Assembly: GCF_032362555.1 (NCBI RefSeq)
Contig: NC_083520.1
Location: 5,394,001-5,458,000 of the forward strand
From: Amyelois transitella
Lineage: Eukaryota > Arthropoda > Insecta > Lepidoptera > Pyralidae
Direction: 5' to 3'
Length of the DNA: 64,000 nucleotides
Below, one piece after another: positions 1-13,225 of this stretch. Below the pieces are notes generated by a model. The model was not told the origin of the DNA. It did no database searches and saw only the letters and a program-made list of their open reading frames with translations. Positions within the stretch are counted from its first letter, which is position 1, and each line of letters begins with the position of its first letter. A program made the position numbers and the translations under genes.

Positions 1-89
1 GATATCGATCAAGTTATCTTAATATCGAAAGTTACTTAAAGACAATGTCAAAATTAAAATTTTACCATCTCAGGTCAAAATGCTCTAGC

Positions 90-1405
90 CAATTTATGAG
101 AGAACTTGTTGACTCTTAGACCTTCACGGGAAGGCATTTTGTCTCTATCAGACTAGTAATGAGGCAATTTCGAACGAAAGTTCTGTAAGAAGACGAACAA
201 AAAAGTCCGACTAATTAGTTCGAATTTTATGATCAAGACCGAAGGGTTAAATTATCTTAAGAATAAGTGAGTGTTACATAAGTAATAATCGTAGAACAAC
301 AATATTACGTGCAATGGCGTTATGGTAAATTCATCTTTGCCATTGACAGACTGCCAAATGATTTGATGGTCTTTAATCAGAACGTGACTATCTAAATTGT
401 TACACGTGACTGATTGCAATTCAGTGATGATTTCCTATACGATATTGATACTATAGTGTGAGGGGTTACATATGTTTCTACATTCAATATTTATTTATAG
501 TGTTAATGTGAACGAAGACTATAATGTTACAGCATTGTTTATCAATTTTCAATAAATATCGCATTTTATCCCTTAAGTGGTGGTTGGTGTAGTTCCCGGC
601 ACCAATAGAAAAAAGAATAGGACCACTCTATCTCTTTCCCATAAATGTCGTAAAAAAGGCTACAAGAGATGAGGCTTGTAAACTTGGGATTCTTCTGTTA
701 GCTCTGTCTACCCCGCAAGGGATATAGACGAGATTGTGATCAGATTCAAATTAAAACGGTTGGGTCATAAAAAAATATTAAGGTAGATGGAGTTAAATTA
801 AATAATAAGTGTAGGTATATTTATATATCACATACCCATCTTGTACATTGCAAAAAAAAATATTAAGATAATTTTAAGGAAAACAGAAAGTAATAATGTA
901 TCGAAATTGATTACTGGTGAACGAACTACTTCGATCATGCATTTAACCTTTGAACTTTTACTCCAACATTATCATGCATATCTGATGATAAGTGCCAGTT
1001 ATAATCTGTGGTTATAATTGAGTACGTTTCTATTTATATACTTTATGTAAGACTTACAATTTCAATAAGATCGAAATTTGATATATACTATGATTTCAGT
1101 CAAAAAGATAATTTCGGTTCTGTACAAAATATTTCATTGAAACTTCGCGAGCATTACTTATGTCTTTTTATTGCGACATCACTTTCTCTTGCGAATTTTT
1201 AACGTGTGCTTCTAGTTACTCAACATTGCTTATGTCTCTTTGTAATTTGTGAATAATTTAAGCTGTCCCAGAATTTTTACGCTGCTTGTGGATTTCTGAT
1301 GTTCGGTCTTAGTATCTTCACAGGAAGACATTTTTCTTCTCTTTTGTCAGACAAGCTTTGATACTATTTCGAACGAAAGATCTATAAGAACACGAGCACA
1401 AAAAT
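90..1405. repeat. Diverged direct repeat pair in gene-poor DNA
   Basis: Two stretches, about 110-210 and 1305-1405, resemble each other. Both have a Cys/Thr-rich start, then a 'TTTCGAACGAAAG' core followed by a run like 'TCTRTAAGAASACGARCAMAAAA'-type sequence, with scattered mismatches. They are probably two old copies of an unnamed interspersed repeat. I see no coding exon with good splice signals between them. Confidence 0.4.
579..742 (-). repeat. SINE-like repeat, reversed and internally deleted
   Basis: Read on the minus strand this has the 'CCCTTGCGGGGTAGACAGAG' head, 'AATCCCAAGTTTA', a degraded 'CGACATCCATGGGAAAGAG' and the 'TGGTGCCGGGAACYACAC' tail. The middle part present in full copies (for example 62641-62900) is missing. 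Confidence 0.7.
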
Positions 1406-3815
1406 GTATCATTGTCAATAATTTTATTCAGAACTCCAATTCAATACTTGTTAACCAGTTGTAACAGAATGCAAAATGGTGCAACACGTGGGAGTTCTTC
1501 CTCATTAACTTCAAATGGCACATCACAATCTGCTGTTACATTTATCCCAACCATTATCTTATTAAACTAAGTGGATAAATGTACTGTGCATCGTTTAGTG
1601 AAAATTTGATCTGTTTACAAACATCTGTTTCCACATTAAGATCAACCTTAATTTGTTTAGTCGTTTAAATATTAATATTTCGAGATTTCATAAAAATATA
1701 TTAGATGGAAATTAATGAATTCATTAATTTTTACCGCCTTCAAAAAAAGGTGGTTCTCAGTTTGATGTATGATAGTATATTATGTTTGTGTGTCTGTGTA
1801 AGTTTGTTTGTATTATCTGAGTTTCGTTAAACCTATTTGATGCGGTTTTCAGAAAAGTGTTTGTTCCACATCAGAAAGAAATATCTATTACATAAACGAG
1901 GATATCGATTGGAGGCGGATTTCTTTGTATAAAAGTTATATCTGGTAGCAATTAAATAAAATTGACGATGTCACTGAACTGCATAGAAATAAGACATCCT
2001 TTCTTGATCTCTTCAATGTTTCTTAGAAAATGGAAGTTAAATAGATACTTACGCGATCGTGACGGTCATGGCGTCACTCGTTTCTTGGTGAAATTTATAT
2101 TAATGAAATCCCCTTAATGTAAATGCTAGTAAAATATATAAATGCTAGTAAAATCTAGTGAAAATCCTAAGAAAGTCCAACATTCCGTTATGTAACTATG
2201 AGCATTGTTTTGCACAGTAATCTTGGTGACTTGTGGATATTTTTGATAAAGCTTTCCTTGTTGTAATTACGAAAGTAAACTCGATTCACAAGAAAAGGTC
2301 AGTTGTTTTATTTAATAAAACTGGAGCGAAATTTGCGAAATTTTACTGCATCAATATTGTATTTATGAAAAAAAAAAACGATCATGTACTTTAGGCAAAA
2401 GACGTAACGCCTTCGAGAATTTAGCCGATAATTTTAAAATCAAACAGCCTTAAATTTGAATACGTAATCGTGAAGTCAACAATTATAGAATAATAAAAAT
2501 AAAACACAGTGGAAACTGTGCAGTGATGACGAATACTTTCAAAAACGATCTCCGGAACCATTCTGTGCACCTTATTTTAATAAGGAAGTACAGCAACATT
2601 AACAAAAATAAAATTATATACATCTTACGATATTGACACATCATCTATAGTTACGAATACAGTGTAGATTTTATATGTCGAAGAAATAAGAAGACATTAT
2701 ACAATTCAAACTCAAAATTTAAATTCAAATATTGAATTTGACGTACTAAGTAATTCTGTTTGATAAAAAATTGCCAATTCAATGTCAAATGCAAATAAAC
2801 ATAGCTCGACAACAAAGTGAAGGCAATAGCAACTCATTACTATATCAATGGAGAAATCCGAGGTGTGGGCGACACTGCGGTGGCGAAATATACCACAAAC
2901 GAAATTGCAATGAGCCACCAAGCAACAAATTTGAATGCACACAGCGTTACATTCGATATAAGGCAAACAAAACATATAGCACAAACTTCTTTTGGAATTC
3001 AATTACAGTCATAAAATGACAATACAACTACTCGTAACAATGCTGATCGTTTCGATTATACAGTTTGATTGAAAGTTTTAACCAAATGTACTCGTAATTA
3101 TTACGCTTAAATGCTCGATTAAAAATTTTTGAAGTTATTAAATGAAATGATCTGATTAGTCTAATGGTTGAGAAGCTATTAAACAACAGAAGCTTACTTA
3201 TAGTGTAAGTATACAGTCATTCTCTTGGAATCGTTTAATAACATTGCTTAATGGAATTCTTGCAGACATATTATCCCCATTTTTATGACGCGGGAAAAGA
3301 TTTAAATGTTTGAAATGTTTTTTGTTACGAATAAACTCTTGAACTACTCTTTCAAAAGTCAATTATAAAAATATGTTTTAAAAAAACGGTATTATAAGTA
3401 ATTATAAGTTCGATTATCAATATCAGTGAAATTCAATAGAGTCATAGACTAGACCTCAGGAGTAACATCAGGCTACTATTATTCCTGATAATGCTCTTGG
3501 AAATGAAGTTTTGAGTGTTGTTATTACTTGCTCTGTTGCTCTTACATTCATCGATATGATTTTCGTGAACCTTGACGATTATTTCCTTCTTATCGAACTT
3601 TTACCATTTGCAATTACTTAATATGTTATTTCTGAAATTTAAATTGCATTGTCTGTTTCACCATAATAATTATGTACTTGTGTTTCAATATAATTTTTAC
3701 CCGACTATAACAGAAGACCTACTGGCTGACAATCTGAAAAATAAAATCACAAGGTATTGCCGATTTAGTCGCTCATCTTAACATTGTATCTCTAAGTATG
3801 TATGTTTTTGTAAAT
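1406..3815. other. Gene-poor, AT-rich stretch
   Basis: This lies downstream (in minus-strand terms) of the first exon of the 3826-4139 gene, so it is probably part of that gene's intron. There are short overlapping open frames around 2712-3019 on both strands, but none has an ATG and a splice context I can support. No RNA gene or clear repeat was recognised. Confidence 0.4.
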
Positions 3816-3825
3816 TTAGACAACA

Positions 3826-4139
3826 ATTACCTGTTTCTGTGTTTTATCCGGAAGTATGATGGAAAGTTCAAAATTACGATTTTTCTTATCGCGATGGTGA
3901 GACTTGATCAACTTTGATGAAGAGCGTGTAATACTATGCGCCTTCTCGGGCAACTTTAAAGCCACTATTGACATGCTACGTGAGAGTCTTCTACCAAGTT
4001 TCTTGGTGCGTAAAGACATGGATCCGCTGAGACCCCGCTTCGGCCCTTCTGCCGTTGTAGCTGCGGGAACCTCTTCTACACCACCACCGTCTTCACTAGC
4101 ACCAGCCATTGCCACTATCCTTATAACACCAATAGCCAA
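3826..4139 (-). CDS. First coding exon of an unidentified minus-strand gene (partial)
   Basis: On the minus strand an open frame starts at ATG 4139 (a second ATG at 4109, MAGASEDGGG, is equally possible) and runs to a clean donor CAG|GTAATT just below 3826. The peptide is basic and Ser/Arg-rich in its middle (TKKLGRRLSRSMSIVALKL), typical of a phosphorylated or membrane-associated linker. It ends with FELSIILPDKTQKQ, which looks like the first beta strands of a ubiquitin-like or Ras-binding-type fold; similar openings occur in cordon-bleu (COBL)-type ubiquitin-like domains. That family suggestion is weak. No further exon could be recognised down to position 1, so the rest probably lies outside the window. 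The gene is head-to-head with the plus-strand gene starting at 4791. Confidence 0.55.
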
Positions 4140-4790
4140 GAATACTTAAACACCAACATTCACATCTCCAACACAATCGTGTCACATAACTAATCACCGC
4201 ACTACGTGAAAGTCTTCTGTCACTGAGTCATCTTAACACGGATGTCTAGACAAAGAAATACTGCACTTTTCAACTGTTGATCGACATCGTGACTGCGTAC
4301 CGATATCGGAGATCAGGGTCGTGCAGTTCGGACGAGCACAATGCGGATCATATGGTCACAAAGCCGGTTTGGATTGCGCGGGCTAATCCTGGGATTTGGG
4401 AGGATCTGTTTTGTTGATCGCTCGCTGGGAGCGTACTATCGGTGAAATGAATGGTTCGATTGAGAAACTAGAGTGAGTGTCGAGTTCAAATGGAGCGCGT
4501 TATCGCCAAGCGTGGTTCGGAGTGGCGGCGGCGTCGCGACGTGTGTGCGGGTGATCGCTGTCGGAGCGACTACTTGACGTTGGCGTTCGAGAGACAGGCT
4601 GCGAGCCGGCGGGCATATCGCCCCCGCCAGACAGTGACAGCACCACAACAATCCACAATCAAATTATTATTATCGAACAGCATTGCAGTTCAACACTGTG
4701 CACAAGCAAACATTGAGTCCTCTGACAATGAGTCAAAGAGTTCTCCCACGAGATGTTTGACACCGAATCGGGACGATAACCACCAGTTGT
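4140..4790. promoter_or_regulatory. Probable shared (bidirectional) promoter, GC-rich
   Basis: About 650 bases separate the divergent start codons at 4139 (minus) and 4791 (plus). Positions 4310-4640 are markedly richer in G, C and CpG than anything nearby, as expected for a promoter with 5' untranslated exons. No TATA box was singled out. The exact transcription starts are unknown. Confidence 0.5.
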
Positions 4791-7700
4791 ATGGATGTTA
4801 CGGCTTGTTTCAGTTTCAGGTAACGGTACGTACTTACCTACACCTACCTATGTTTTATTGTTTCCGTGTTTATTTTTAAAATTGTGAAATGATCATTTCT
4901 TTTTTATTTAGGTTAAAGTTTAATTAAGATATTTTTTTAATATTTCCCATTAAATTGCAAAGATATGCAATTACATGGTGCAACCATGCAACAGAAAGCT
5001 GCGGGGACTGAGATTTGCAGGAATATCTATGAATACTGACAATATAAAAGCCATATTATGGTTAAAATTTTAATCTAACCTGTAAAGCAATAGTTACAAA
5101 CTGGATTGGACATGGGTCAATAAATTTCAAGGTGATCAAGTTACTATTCGACACAGATGACTTATTTGCAGCTCACTTACAATATTACCTAACACCGTTG
5201 GCAGGTAGGCTCTGAGAGTAAAATAAGCTCTAATTACAATCTCGTGCTACGCGTAGTTGTCGTAGAAATTAAACCTTATCTTTAATTAAATATTATAAAC
5301 AATAAATAATATTACGTGTCTTTTATGTTTGATATTATACTTGTGAAAATTAATAACGTGGAAAAAAATCATGCCACTGCCTCTAAGGACTGTCCACCAA
5401 GCCATTAGAAGACCTGTTACTTCTTTACTCTAAAATAATAAAACACACTCGCACATCATAACTACTCGTACATATATTCTAAATTTAAGACTCTCAGGTA
5501 TGCATGCTAGATGCAATTATGCATCATTCACTTCCTTGACCTAGTGAGTCCTTACAGTATTCTCATGTATAGGTATCCATCTTTAGAATCATCACTTAGT
5601 TCAGATAAAAGGCCGTAATATTCACTCATTTTTAGTATTAACACGCCACAGGTGGTAAACCATATTTTAGAGTCAGTTTCACGTTAGCTCTTACTGGGTT
5701 AATAAAAAACAGAATCGATAACTCACGAACTTGATTAGCCGTGGAAAACTTTTAATTAATGAAATGATGAATTAATTTAAGTATTTAAGGTTGCCATTAT
5801 AATTTTATTGGTTATTCTCCGTTATTTGCATCATAGCTTAGCAATAATGGTCTCTTAAAAGAAGTTTTGAAAAAGATTGCTGCAAAAGCGGTTCTTGCAA
5901 TAAAGAGCTACGATGATGTACAAGTCGTAACAGTATTAAAAAACTTTTGCGCAGGACATTCCGTGGGAATTTTTAGAAACAAATGTAGCCTATGTTATTT
6001 TTAAAGGTTTATTCTGCGAGGGTACCATATTTCATCAAAATTGGTTCAGTAGTATTTGAGTTTATTCCTAGCAAACAAATCTTTTCTTTTTATTATTACT
6101 GTAAAGAAGTAAAAGTGAAAAGAATTTATTCAGGAAACGTCATGAAATTTTGTGAGCATATTGAGTAGGTCTGATATAGGTCTGATATTTATATGGCAAA
6201 ACAACGTTTGCCGGGACATTATTACGATTTCTACGGTATAAACAAACCTTAGACGAGGGATATTTAAAAATTAAGTTTATGACATTTTTGGCATAAATTC
6301 ATTACAGTTTACATCAACTGTCACTATCTAAACCAAAACGTACCCCGGATTTGAGGATTTTTCAAATATTTTCTGTTAAAATTAAATATTTTTGATGACT
6401 TTAGTTTATCAGCACATAATGCCGTAAGTAGCAATATTATTTTAAACATGAAGCCAATGGCCTTAGTACTACAGTTTCGAGTTAATTGTCAAGTCTGTCA
6501 GAAATCTTGAAATACCAGTCACCTAACAAGAGACTTCTATAAAAGCCTTGTTTGTAAGAAATTCATTGACTTACACATGAAAATCTCTATAATTATAAAA
6601 GTAATACGAGAACCTTTAAAAATGTTAGCGTGTGATTGCAGTACCTACCTACTTGTTCCTTCATTCTTCATAGCTAGTTCCCTGTTGACTGCAGTATAAT
6701 TATTGATAGTAGGTAAATTAAGCCAACCGTTGTTTTTCTTTTTAAGATTTTTCAACAATGTGCAATTTGAGTCACTATTTTATGAAGTTCTTTTCCAATG
6801 TTCTTTGAATTTCAAATATAAAATTTTATCTCCTCAACATAAATCACTCGTAACTTTGTACGTTAACCATATCCAACTTCTTTGAACATTTTTCAGGCGA
6901 ATGACTATTACAACAAAAAAGCACAAGTACCTACCTACATATTTTACAATATCTACATTCGCCAATTGCATTGTCCATTTCCAGCTCATGTGTCGAATTT
7001 CTTGGCCTTTAGTTTTTAACACTTACTCCACGTTGTTTTTCATGTTTATTGCAGTTTTTCGATTACTTTTACTTTTTACAAACATAAACTTGTGTTGACC
7101 ATTTAAGGTTGACGTTCACCTACTTTTTACGTTGTAACTTCACAATACTTATAAATTTTGATTTGGAGATAATTTATCACCTTCATAAATGTTTACCCAT
7201 AAAAATATACGATTTATCACGGAAAAAATATTTTTTGACATAAACGACGCTATCTGCAGATAACTTGAAGATAGTTAAGTATTTGAACTTAGTATTTACT
7301 TTTACTATAATAATAAAGAAATAATAAAAAACTGGGGCAAACGCACATCACAGATTGATAACTTGAAATTACACTAAAGTTTTAATCGTTCCGTTAACAG
7401 AAATAGAATTAATTTTCCCCCTCTTATACGGGGGGAACTTATTTCTATTTCTGTGTATGTTTTTTTTAAATTTATTGGGATAAATAATAAAGTTACTGCA
7501 AATTTTAACTGCTGTTTATTTTTCTTTTTTTTAGCAAACTCGAATCACCTTGGAGGAAAGATGGCGACTGGAAAGCACGATATTCACGACTGTACTCCTT
7601 TCATCACTCTTCTGTGTGAGTAAATGAATTGACTATAATTAAATATTATTCAAGTATTTTTCTAGCATTCCTCCACGATTTAGCTCACCTTATTATTCTA

Positions 7701-10700
7701 TGAAATAGGAGTTGAAATTCGATATTGTGGGATATTTAACCATAAATGTTCCAGTACTGGTATTACATAATGGTCAAAAGTGCCCGAAACCGCCGAGCTT
7801 GCATGAAGAGAGTTATGAATGTGGATGAAGCAAAGGAAGTATGCAGGGATCGTGGCAAGTGAAAAGAGGTAGTCTCTGCCTACCCCTCCGGGAAAGAGGC
7901 GTGAGTTTATGTATGTATGTATGTATGTTCCAGTACCTAGTTGTTTGAATTCATTCATTACTATCCTTAATATTACCTCTCGTTTTCATTTTTTCACACA
8001 GGCAATGTTTGATCCTAAATCTCAAAGCTAAATCCTAAAGTACGTAAATCACATAATGCTGCAGTGTAGTTTGTTCCGCCGCTTCTTCTACACATGCGCT
8101 TTGGAAGCGGTAGTAGTTATAATTAGATTTAAGTTATGTGACGTCAATAAGTGATACCTTGTATCCAATTTTGAAAATAAATCTATTCTATTCTATTCTA
8201 TTCTATTCTATTCACACATAATGTCAAACTAATAATTATGTTAGTCAATATCTTTAGAATTATCAGATCTACAGTAACTACTACTATAACTACTACTACT
8301 ATACATCAACACAATGACCATTCCCTTAAAAAAAACTAGAGTTAGATTTCATGATATACATATCCATAGATATCACTTTGTTGACAATCAGCGGGTTAAT
8401 TATTATCGTTGAGAAAGACATTACGTCTTCTTTTCCCGCTAACTCTTGAGAAGAAATATGAATTTTTTTTCCAAGAAATATGAAGAGGGAGAAGGAACTC
8501 ACAGGAAAAGTCCTCGTAAAGGTCTTAAATAGCGTAGTGAAGGTGTAGTATATCATCGTTATCTTGTAGAAAAAAAAAATAAAGAAAATAAAATACTGAG
8601 TCATTTCTGCGTGACTAAGCGCAGCGACACCGTGTCGAGTGGGTATAAGCCTCATCACATTTTTTGTGAGCCGAATTATAAGTACTTAGTTTGTGGTTTT
8701 AAACCGCACTATTTATTAACTATTTGACTTAGACGGTATTTATTGAAAATTCTTATGCCAGAATTTTCTGGATCTATTGCTTCGGAATAAACTATACTTA
8801 AGTACCTTATAAGACCGAACTTTTGTATGTCTGTTAATAGAGTCTCTATCGATCACAAGCAAAATCTTTGATGCATGATAATTAGCCTCGCTTGAATGAA
8901 TATAATAATATCATTATTATTGTACAAGATCAAGAATAAGACGGGTCTAAGGTCGAATATATAACGGCTGTCTCTTAATGGCTTCAGTTATTATCTGATA
9001 GTGTTCGTGTTGATTGATCTGCACAGTTATTGATTGTCTGTTTCAAATGCTCTATTTCTGTTAAAAACGGTAGATGAATAGGTAGAAGCGAAAAACTATT
9101 TTCACAAAAGCAATCATACGTCCTACTTGTCTAACGATAAAATATTAGAGCCGATTTCGAACCATTAGCAAAAGGTAGCCATTGTCCTTTCTCAAGATCT
9201 TGTCTTTTTCTCCTATTATTATACATTATATTCTGATCATTATTTATAATACCTACTTACAAAAATTCAGGTTCAAAAAGACAAGTTACAGGTTGTTAGA
9301 CAATTAAAAAAAAGCATGAATTAATTGTGTTTTTACTCTCCATACAGCCAGAAAGAGGAAGAGCCACGCATATCGTTCATGGCGAACGACTCCTTGCCTT
9401 TCGCCTCCATGTCGAAGACACGCACGAGTCGCCAGGAGAGCTCTATTTCCGATACCTCCAGTCCTCGGTACCTCACCACCCTGCTCTCCCAAAGAAGCGA
9501 GATGTACAGCAGCAATGCGGGATCACAAAATATGCAGTAAGAGTTGATTATCCAATCCATAACTACGAGCCCCGTTTCACAAAGAAATGCAAGATATTTT
9601 TATATTTGTTTGACAGTAGTGCTTCAATTTAAACTATTATTAGCTTTTGGGTATTTTTAAAGTAGGAATTTCTGCTCTTAACGAATATTATTTTTAATTT
9701 AAACCAATTCTAAAGCATACACTTATATTCTCAGAAACGACAACTTAGGAGGCCACGAAACACTACTGCTTAATATGGTGCGCGCGCGCAGTCGGGAGTT
9801 GGAAGAAGCGGCAGATCAGACGCTGGACCTGCCGCAGGACGTATCCGATGAGTAATTCTCATTCCTCCTATTAAGAGATCAGGGAAAAAATCATACTGCT
9901 TGTAATAATGAAGATATCAGCCTGGTGTTTGTTGCATCATAACTGGAGATGATCATGGGATCCGCACCTATGACTACGATCCATTACATCTAAAATATTA
10001 TATTATATATTTTAGATTTTAGATGAATATAATATTATACTTAGTGACAGGTTGCTAGCCCATCGCCTAAAAGAAGCATCCCAAGTTTATAAGCCTACCC
10101 TTTAGTCGCCTTTTACGACATCCATGGGAAAGAGATGGAGTGGTCCTATTCTTTTTTCTCTTGGTGCCGGGAACCACACGGCAATGCCGGGAACCACACG
10201 GCAATATTATGTATATAGATATATAGAATTCATTTGTGTAGGTAGGTACTCGTATACACAATCATAATGAATCCTTGTTTTGCTGACTATAAATTTTATT
10301 TTTCTCCGAGATAAAATATAGCAATCTACAAATTTCCGAAACATACTTATAAACCAGAATTCATTTATAATGAGTTCTAATAAAATGTGAGAATAACTTA
10401 CAGCATTCACCATGCTACATTTAAACGTCTATTAAAGTACATTAAATTAGCATTATATGACACGTGCGCCTATTAAATCCGACGAAGATAAACCTAATTA
10501 GTTTATTAAGTACTTACTAGAATGACAAAGCCACATTAGTAAAAAAATGTTCATTTTCCCAGTAGACTTTCACTCTCAATTCAATTACGTGTATTAACTA
10601 CAACTTTCTCACAAGTTCTTCGACGCAGTATGTCATTGAAACAGTAGGAGCTCATATTCACAGACTTTATTAATGTTTGTCATATTCTGACACTTCCGTA

Positions 10701-12650
10701 GAGCTTTAGTTTTGTAAACATTCTCCAAAATTACTTACCTGTGTTATTTTCTTAACTATTTATCAAACTTAAAAGACATTTAAATAGGTACTCTTTATTA
10801 CATAGATCTATCTTTACTGCAATCTTGTTATAAACTCCTTATTTATATTCTCTTTCCTGACTGATCAACTTCAATCCCAGGATTCCCAGATATTAGTGCA
10901 TAAAGATAATCATACATATACATACCTATACATGCATATATATAATCACATCTATATCCCTTGCGGGGTAGACTAAGCCAACAGTCTTGGACTGATAGAC
11001 CACCAGATTCACAAAAATCTATATCTTTTGTGTATACCTCGCCTGGAAAAAATACTTTTATATATGATATATTGTATAGACAAGACCTTCAGGAGTTAAA
11101 ACCTCATTATCTTTATTTAGTTCCCAAAATATGACCTTTCCCAGCCAATCCAGTGATGTCTGCACCCACGGGCTGAACATGATGCGCATGACAGAGCGCA
11201 GCATCTCCCGTTCCCGCGTGTCCAGGATCTCTACTCGTCGTGACATGGATATTCCATCCATCCTGGCCTTCACCACCGACATCGAACCAGAACCGGTTGG
11301 TAAGCTTTCATATATTGGATTATCATTAATATGCTACTGTATCTATGTTACTATATCTGCTACTATATCTGCGCTGAATATTCGATATGTTCTAAAACCT
11401 TTACGCTTCACCTCACATTTTGATAGATAAATGACTTTAAGCAAAATTTATGCTATCAAAGCTAAATGGCCAACTAAGCGAGAATAAGCATAGTACCTAA
11501 TTACCAGTCTAAATATTCTGATAACCGTATTTATTGCACACACATAGTTTTCTTTTTCTGCCTACATCGATAGAGTAGGTAAGTACTTTACGGTAAGTTA
11601 CTAGGTAACTTATCGTTTTTTTTTTCTAGGCACATCGAGAGATTCCAGCTTTCCAAAGATCAAGTGGGGCAAAACAGGAAGAAAAACTGCGTTGGTCTAT
11701 CCGCCGTTCGGTCTGTCCAGTTTGTTCGCAGAAGTGGAAGGACCGAAGCTCTATAACTAACATCAAAAATTCCGGTTAGTGCATATTTTGGATACTTCCT
11801 ACGTTTTTTAATCAAGTAAGGAGAAGCATTTGACAAAAAATCGTTTTTAACAGTATAAATCCTTTAATTTTCAATCACAGATTTTTCAACTATAAGGTTA
11901 TCTACTAGATTTTCCAATAAAATTGGTTTAAGAAAAGAATTTGTCAAGAGAAATTATTAATTTGAGAATTCGGGGAACTTTGTTTTATACGAGGGTATAG
12001 TTTTTGCTATGCAATTAACCTAATTACTAAGTAGGATATCATTTGTTTCAGGCTTAAAACGGAACACTTCAATGGAGTTGCCATCAGTCATAGCACCAGC
12101 ACGACTACGATCTTCAATTACAATAGGATAGTTAGTTTTGCATATTTTTAACAATATATTAATACCTTAGGTTATTACTAGAAATAGATTTTTTTTGCTA
12201 CTAATTTATAAACACATGCATAAAACCAGTTTCTTTTTATTTTATTTCTCATCTCTTTTTCAAATCGTCGATTCAACTTAGGTATGCCATTCAAATATAT
12301 AACATGTGAATCTCTTGTATCGATACGCATCCCTTCTCGGTATTTATTTTCTATTAAGGCAGGGCAGGACAATGCGATAAAATCTAATTCCGTTTCCCTC
12401 TCTTTTTAGCGTTCCTCGTCCTGCCCTGCCTGCAGTTGACGAAGACTTAGGCATAAATCGCAGAATGTTCCGAAGCTCGAGTGCCTCTTGGCAGCTGATC
12501 CGTGCTCGACGCTTCAGGGCCCCAAAACCAATAGTTCCTTCGCCAGAAGACAGCAAACCCCCAATCATATCGGAACCATTGGCGCAAAAAGATTTGGATT
12601 ACCGTGTCTATCGATTTCTTACGGACGAAGATGTTAAGTTAATTTGGTGA
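4791..12650 (+). CDS. Unrecognised Ser/Arg-rich protein, two alternative 3' ends
   Basis: Exons: 4791-4819, 7535-7615, 9348-9536, 9735-9851 and 11145-11299, then either 11630-11760 (stop TAA; 233 residues) or 12052-12130 plus 12410-12650 (stop TGA; 296 residues). Every junction has GT-AG signals and only this frame stays open throughout; the other two frames stop at once in the fourth exon. ATG 4791 gives MDVTACFSFS joined in phase to KLESPWRKDGDWKARYSRLY. The body is Ser-rich and low in hydrophobic residues (RTSRQESSISDTSSPRYL, then TERSISRSRVSRISTRRD), with no signal peptide or membrane helix, so it is probably a largely disordered cytoplasmic or nuclear protein with phosphorylation sites. 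I do not recognise the family. The 3' exons are likely mutually exclusive because both accept the single G left by exon 5. AATAAA follows at 12671. Introns contain an RTE tail and SINE-like fragments. Confidence 0.75.
7397..7454. repeat. Imperfect inverted repeat (hairpin)
   Basis: The arms 'ACAGAAATAGAA' and 'TTCTATTTCTGT' enclose a C5 run facing a G6 run around a short TCTTATAC loop. It lies in the first intron of the 4791-12650 gene and may be a tiny foldback element. Confidence 0.6.
7771..7927 (+). mobile_element. 3' end of an RTE-type LINE (truncated)
   Basis: This matches the last part of the longer copies at 46480-47226 and 14790-16078: 'CCCGAAACCGCCGAGCTTGC', then 'CCCTCCGGGAAAGAGGCGTG' and a tail of TATG repeats. 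The reading frame carries an in-frame stop, so it is a dead 5'-truncated copy in an intron. Confidence 0.8.
8041..8215 (+). repeat. LINE 3' tail ending in (TCTAT)n
   Basis: 'GTTTGTTCCGCCGCTTCTTC' through 'GCTTTGGAAGCGGTAGTAGT' to 'GAAAATAAATCTATTC' followed by a five-fold pentanucleotide tail is typical of the untranslated 3' end of a moth non-LTR retrotransposon. It is intronic and has no coding part. Confidence 0.65.
8277..8306. repeat. (ACT)n microsatellite
   Basis: Short imperfect trinucleotide array, ACTACTACTATAACTACT and so on, just after the LINE tail. Confidence 0.8.
9985..10020. repeat. AT-rich palindrome
   Basis: 'TCTAAAATAT' and 'ATATTTTAGA' face each other across an AT core, with a second partial 'TTTTAGATG' copy. 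It sits directly before a SINE-like repeat. Confidence 0.6.
10043..10204 (+). repeat. SINE-like repeat, 3' half
   Basis: It starts inside the element at 'AGTGACAGGTTGCTAGCCCA' and runs through 'CGACATCCATGGGAAAGAG' to 'GCCGGGAACCACACGGCAAT'. The last 19 bases are directly duplicated. Intronic. Confidence 0.8.
10944..11016 (+). repeat. SINE-like repeat, head fragment
   Basis: Contains 'CCCTTGCGGGGTAGACTAAG' and the following 'CCAACAGTCTTGGACTGATA', then diverges. It lies shortly upstream of the exon beginning at 11145. Confidence 0.7.
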
Positions 12651-13225
12651 ATAGCTTAATAAGGAACTAAAATAAATACCTCATCCAAACCAAATAGGTA
12701 TTTTGAATTTATTGAGATGAATATCAAACTAATCGAAGACAAAATTACATTATGAGGACTTATTCAATCGAATGAGGAATAATTAATCAAACGAAGAATA
12801 ATTTATAATACTATTTGGACAACGTAGGTAACCCACATGATTCCGATTTCTATAAGGTCAGTTTAGTGAGGTGTTCGAATTAATTTCAAGAAACAAGTGG
12901 CAAGGCTTGCACGATAAGAGAAGATAGATAGATAGATACCTGTACCTAGGGTCTGTTTTGTAAAAAAATATATACCTACTTAAACTAATGGGAAAATCAA
13001 GCCTAATCCTGCTATTTATAAATTTATTTGAAAGAAAAAACTCAGTAGGTTAAGAAATAGTATATCTTTTTATGGTAAGATGATTTAGTTATGTAAATAG
13101 GATAAATATAAGCAGGTAAAACAAGTATACAATAACGTGAATGAGAACTTTAGATACAGAATACAGAAAGAAGGAATTTACTCCCCACTACTAGTGGTAT
13201 TATCCTTAAGAGTATGACTACATAT
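12651..13225. other. Intergenic stretch with poly(A) signal
   Basis: Contains AATAAA at 12671-12676, the likely end of the 296-residue isoform's transcript. The rest, up to the ATAT at 13222-13225 that flanks the transposon pair, shows no gene. Confidence 0.5.

Noticed and set aside
2712-3019. Overlapping open frames on both strands
   Set aside because: No ATG in the better-looking plus frame, no splice support and no recognisable family.
4490-4879. Long plus-strand frame starting MERVIAKRGSEWRRRR
   Set aside because: Its frame passes the first two introns but stops in the fourth exon; the ATG at 4791 in another frame is open through the whole gene. The long frame is most likely GC-rich 5' untranslated sequence.
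9333-9560. Minus-strand open frame over the third exon of the 4791-12650 gene (VVRYRGLEVSEIELSW...)
   Set aside because: It looks protein-like, but there are no minus-strand splice sites to match, while the plus strand has strong acceptor and donor sites and consistent phase over all exons.
11058-11282. Minus-strand open frame (MRIMFSPWVQTSLDWLG...)
   Set aside because: A mirror of the plus-strand exon 11145-11299, which has canonical splice sites and continues the established frame.
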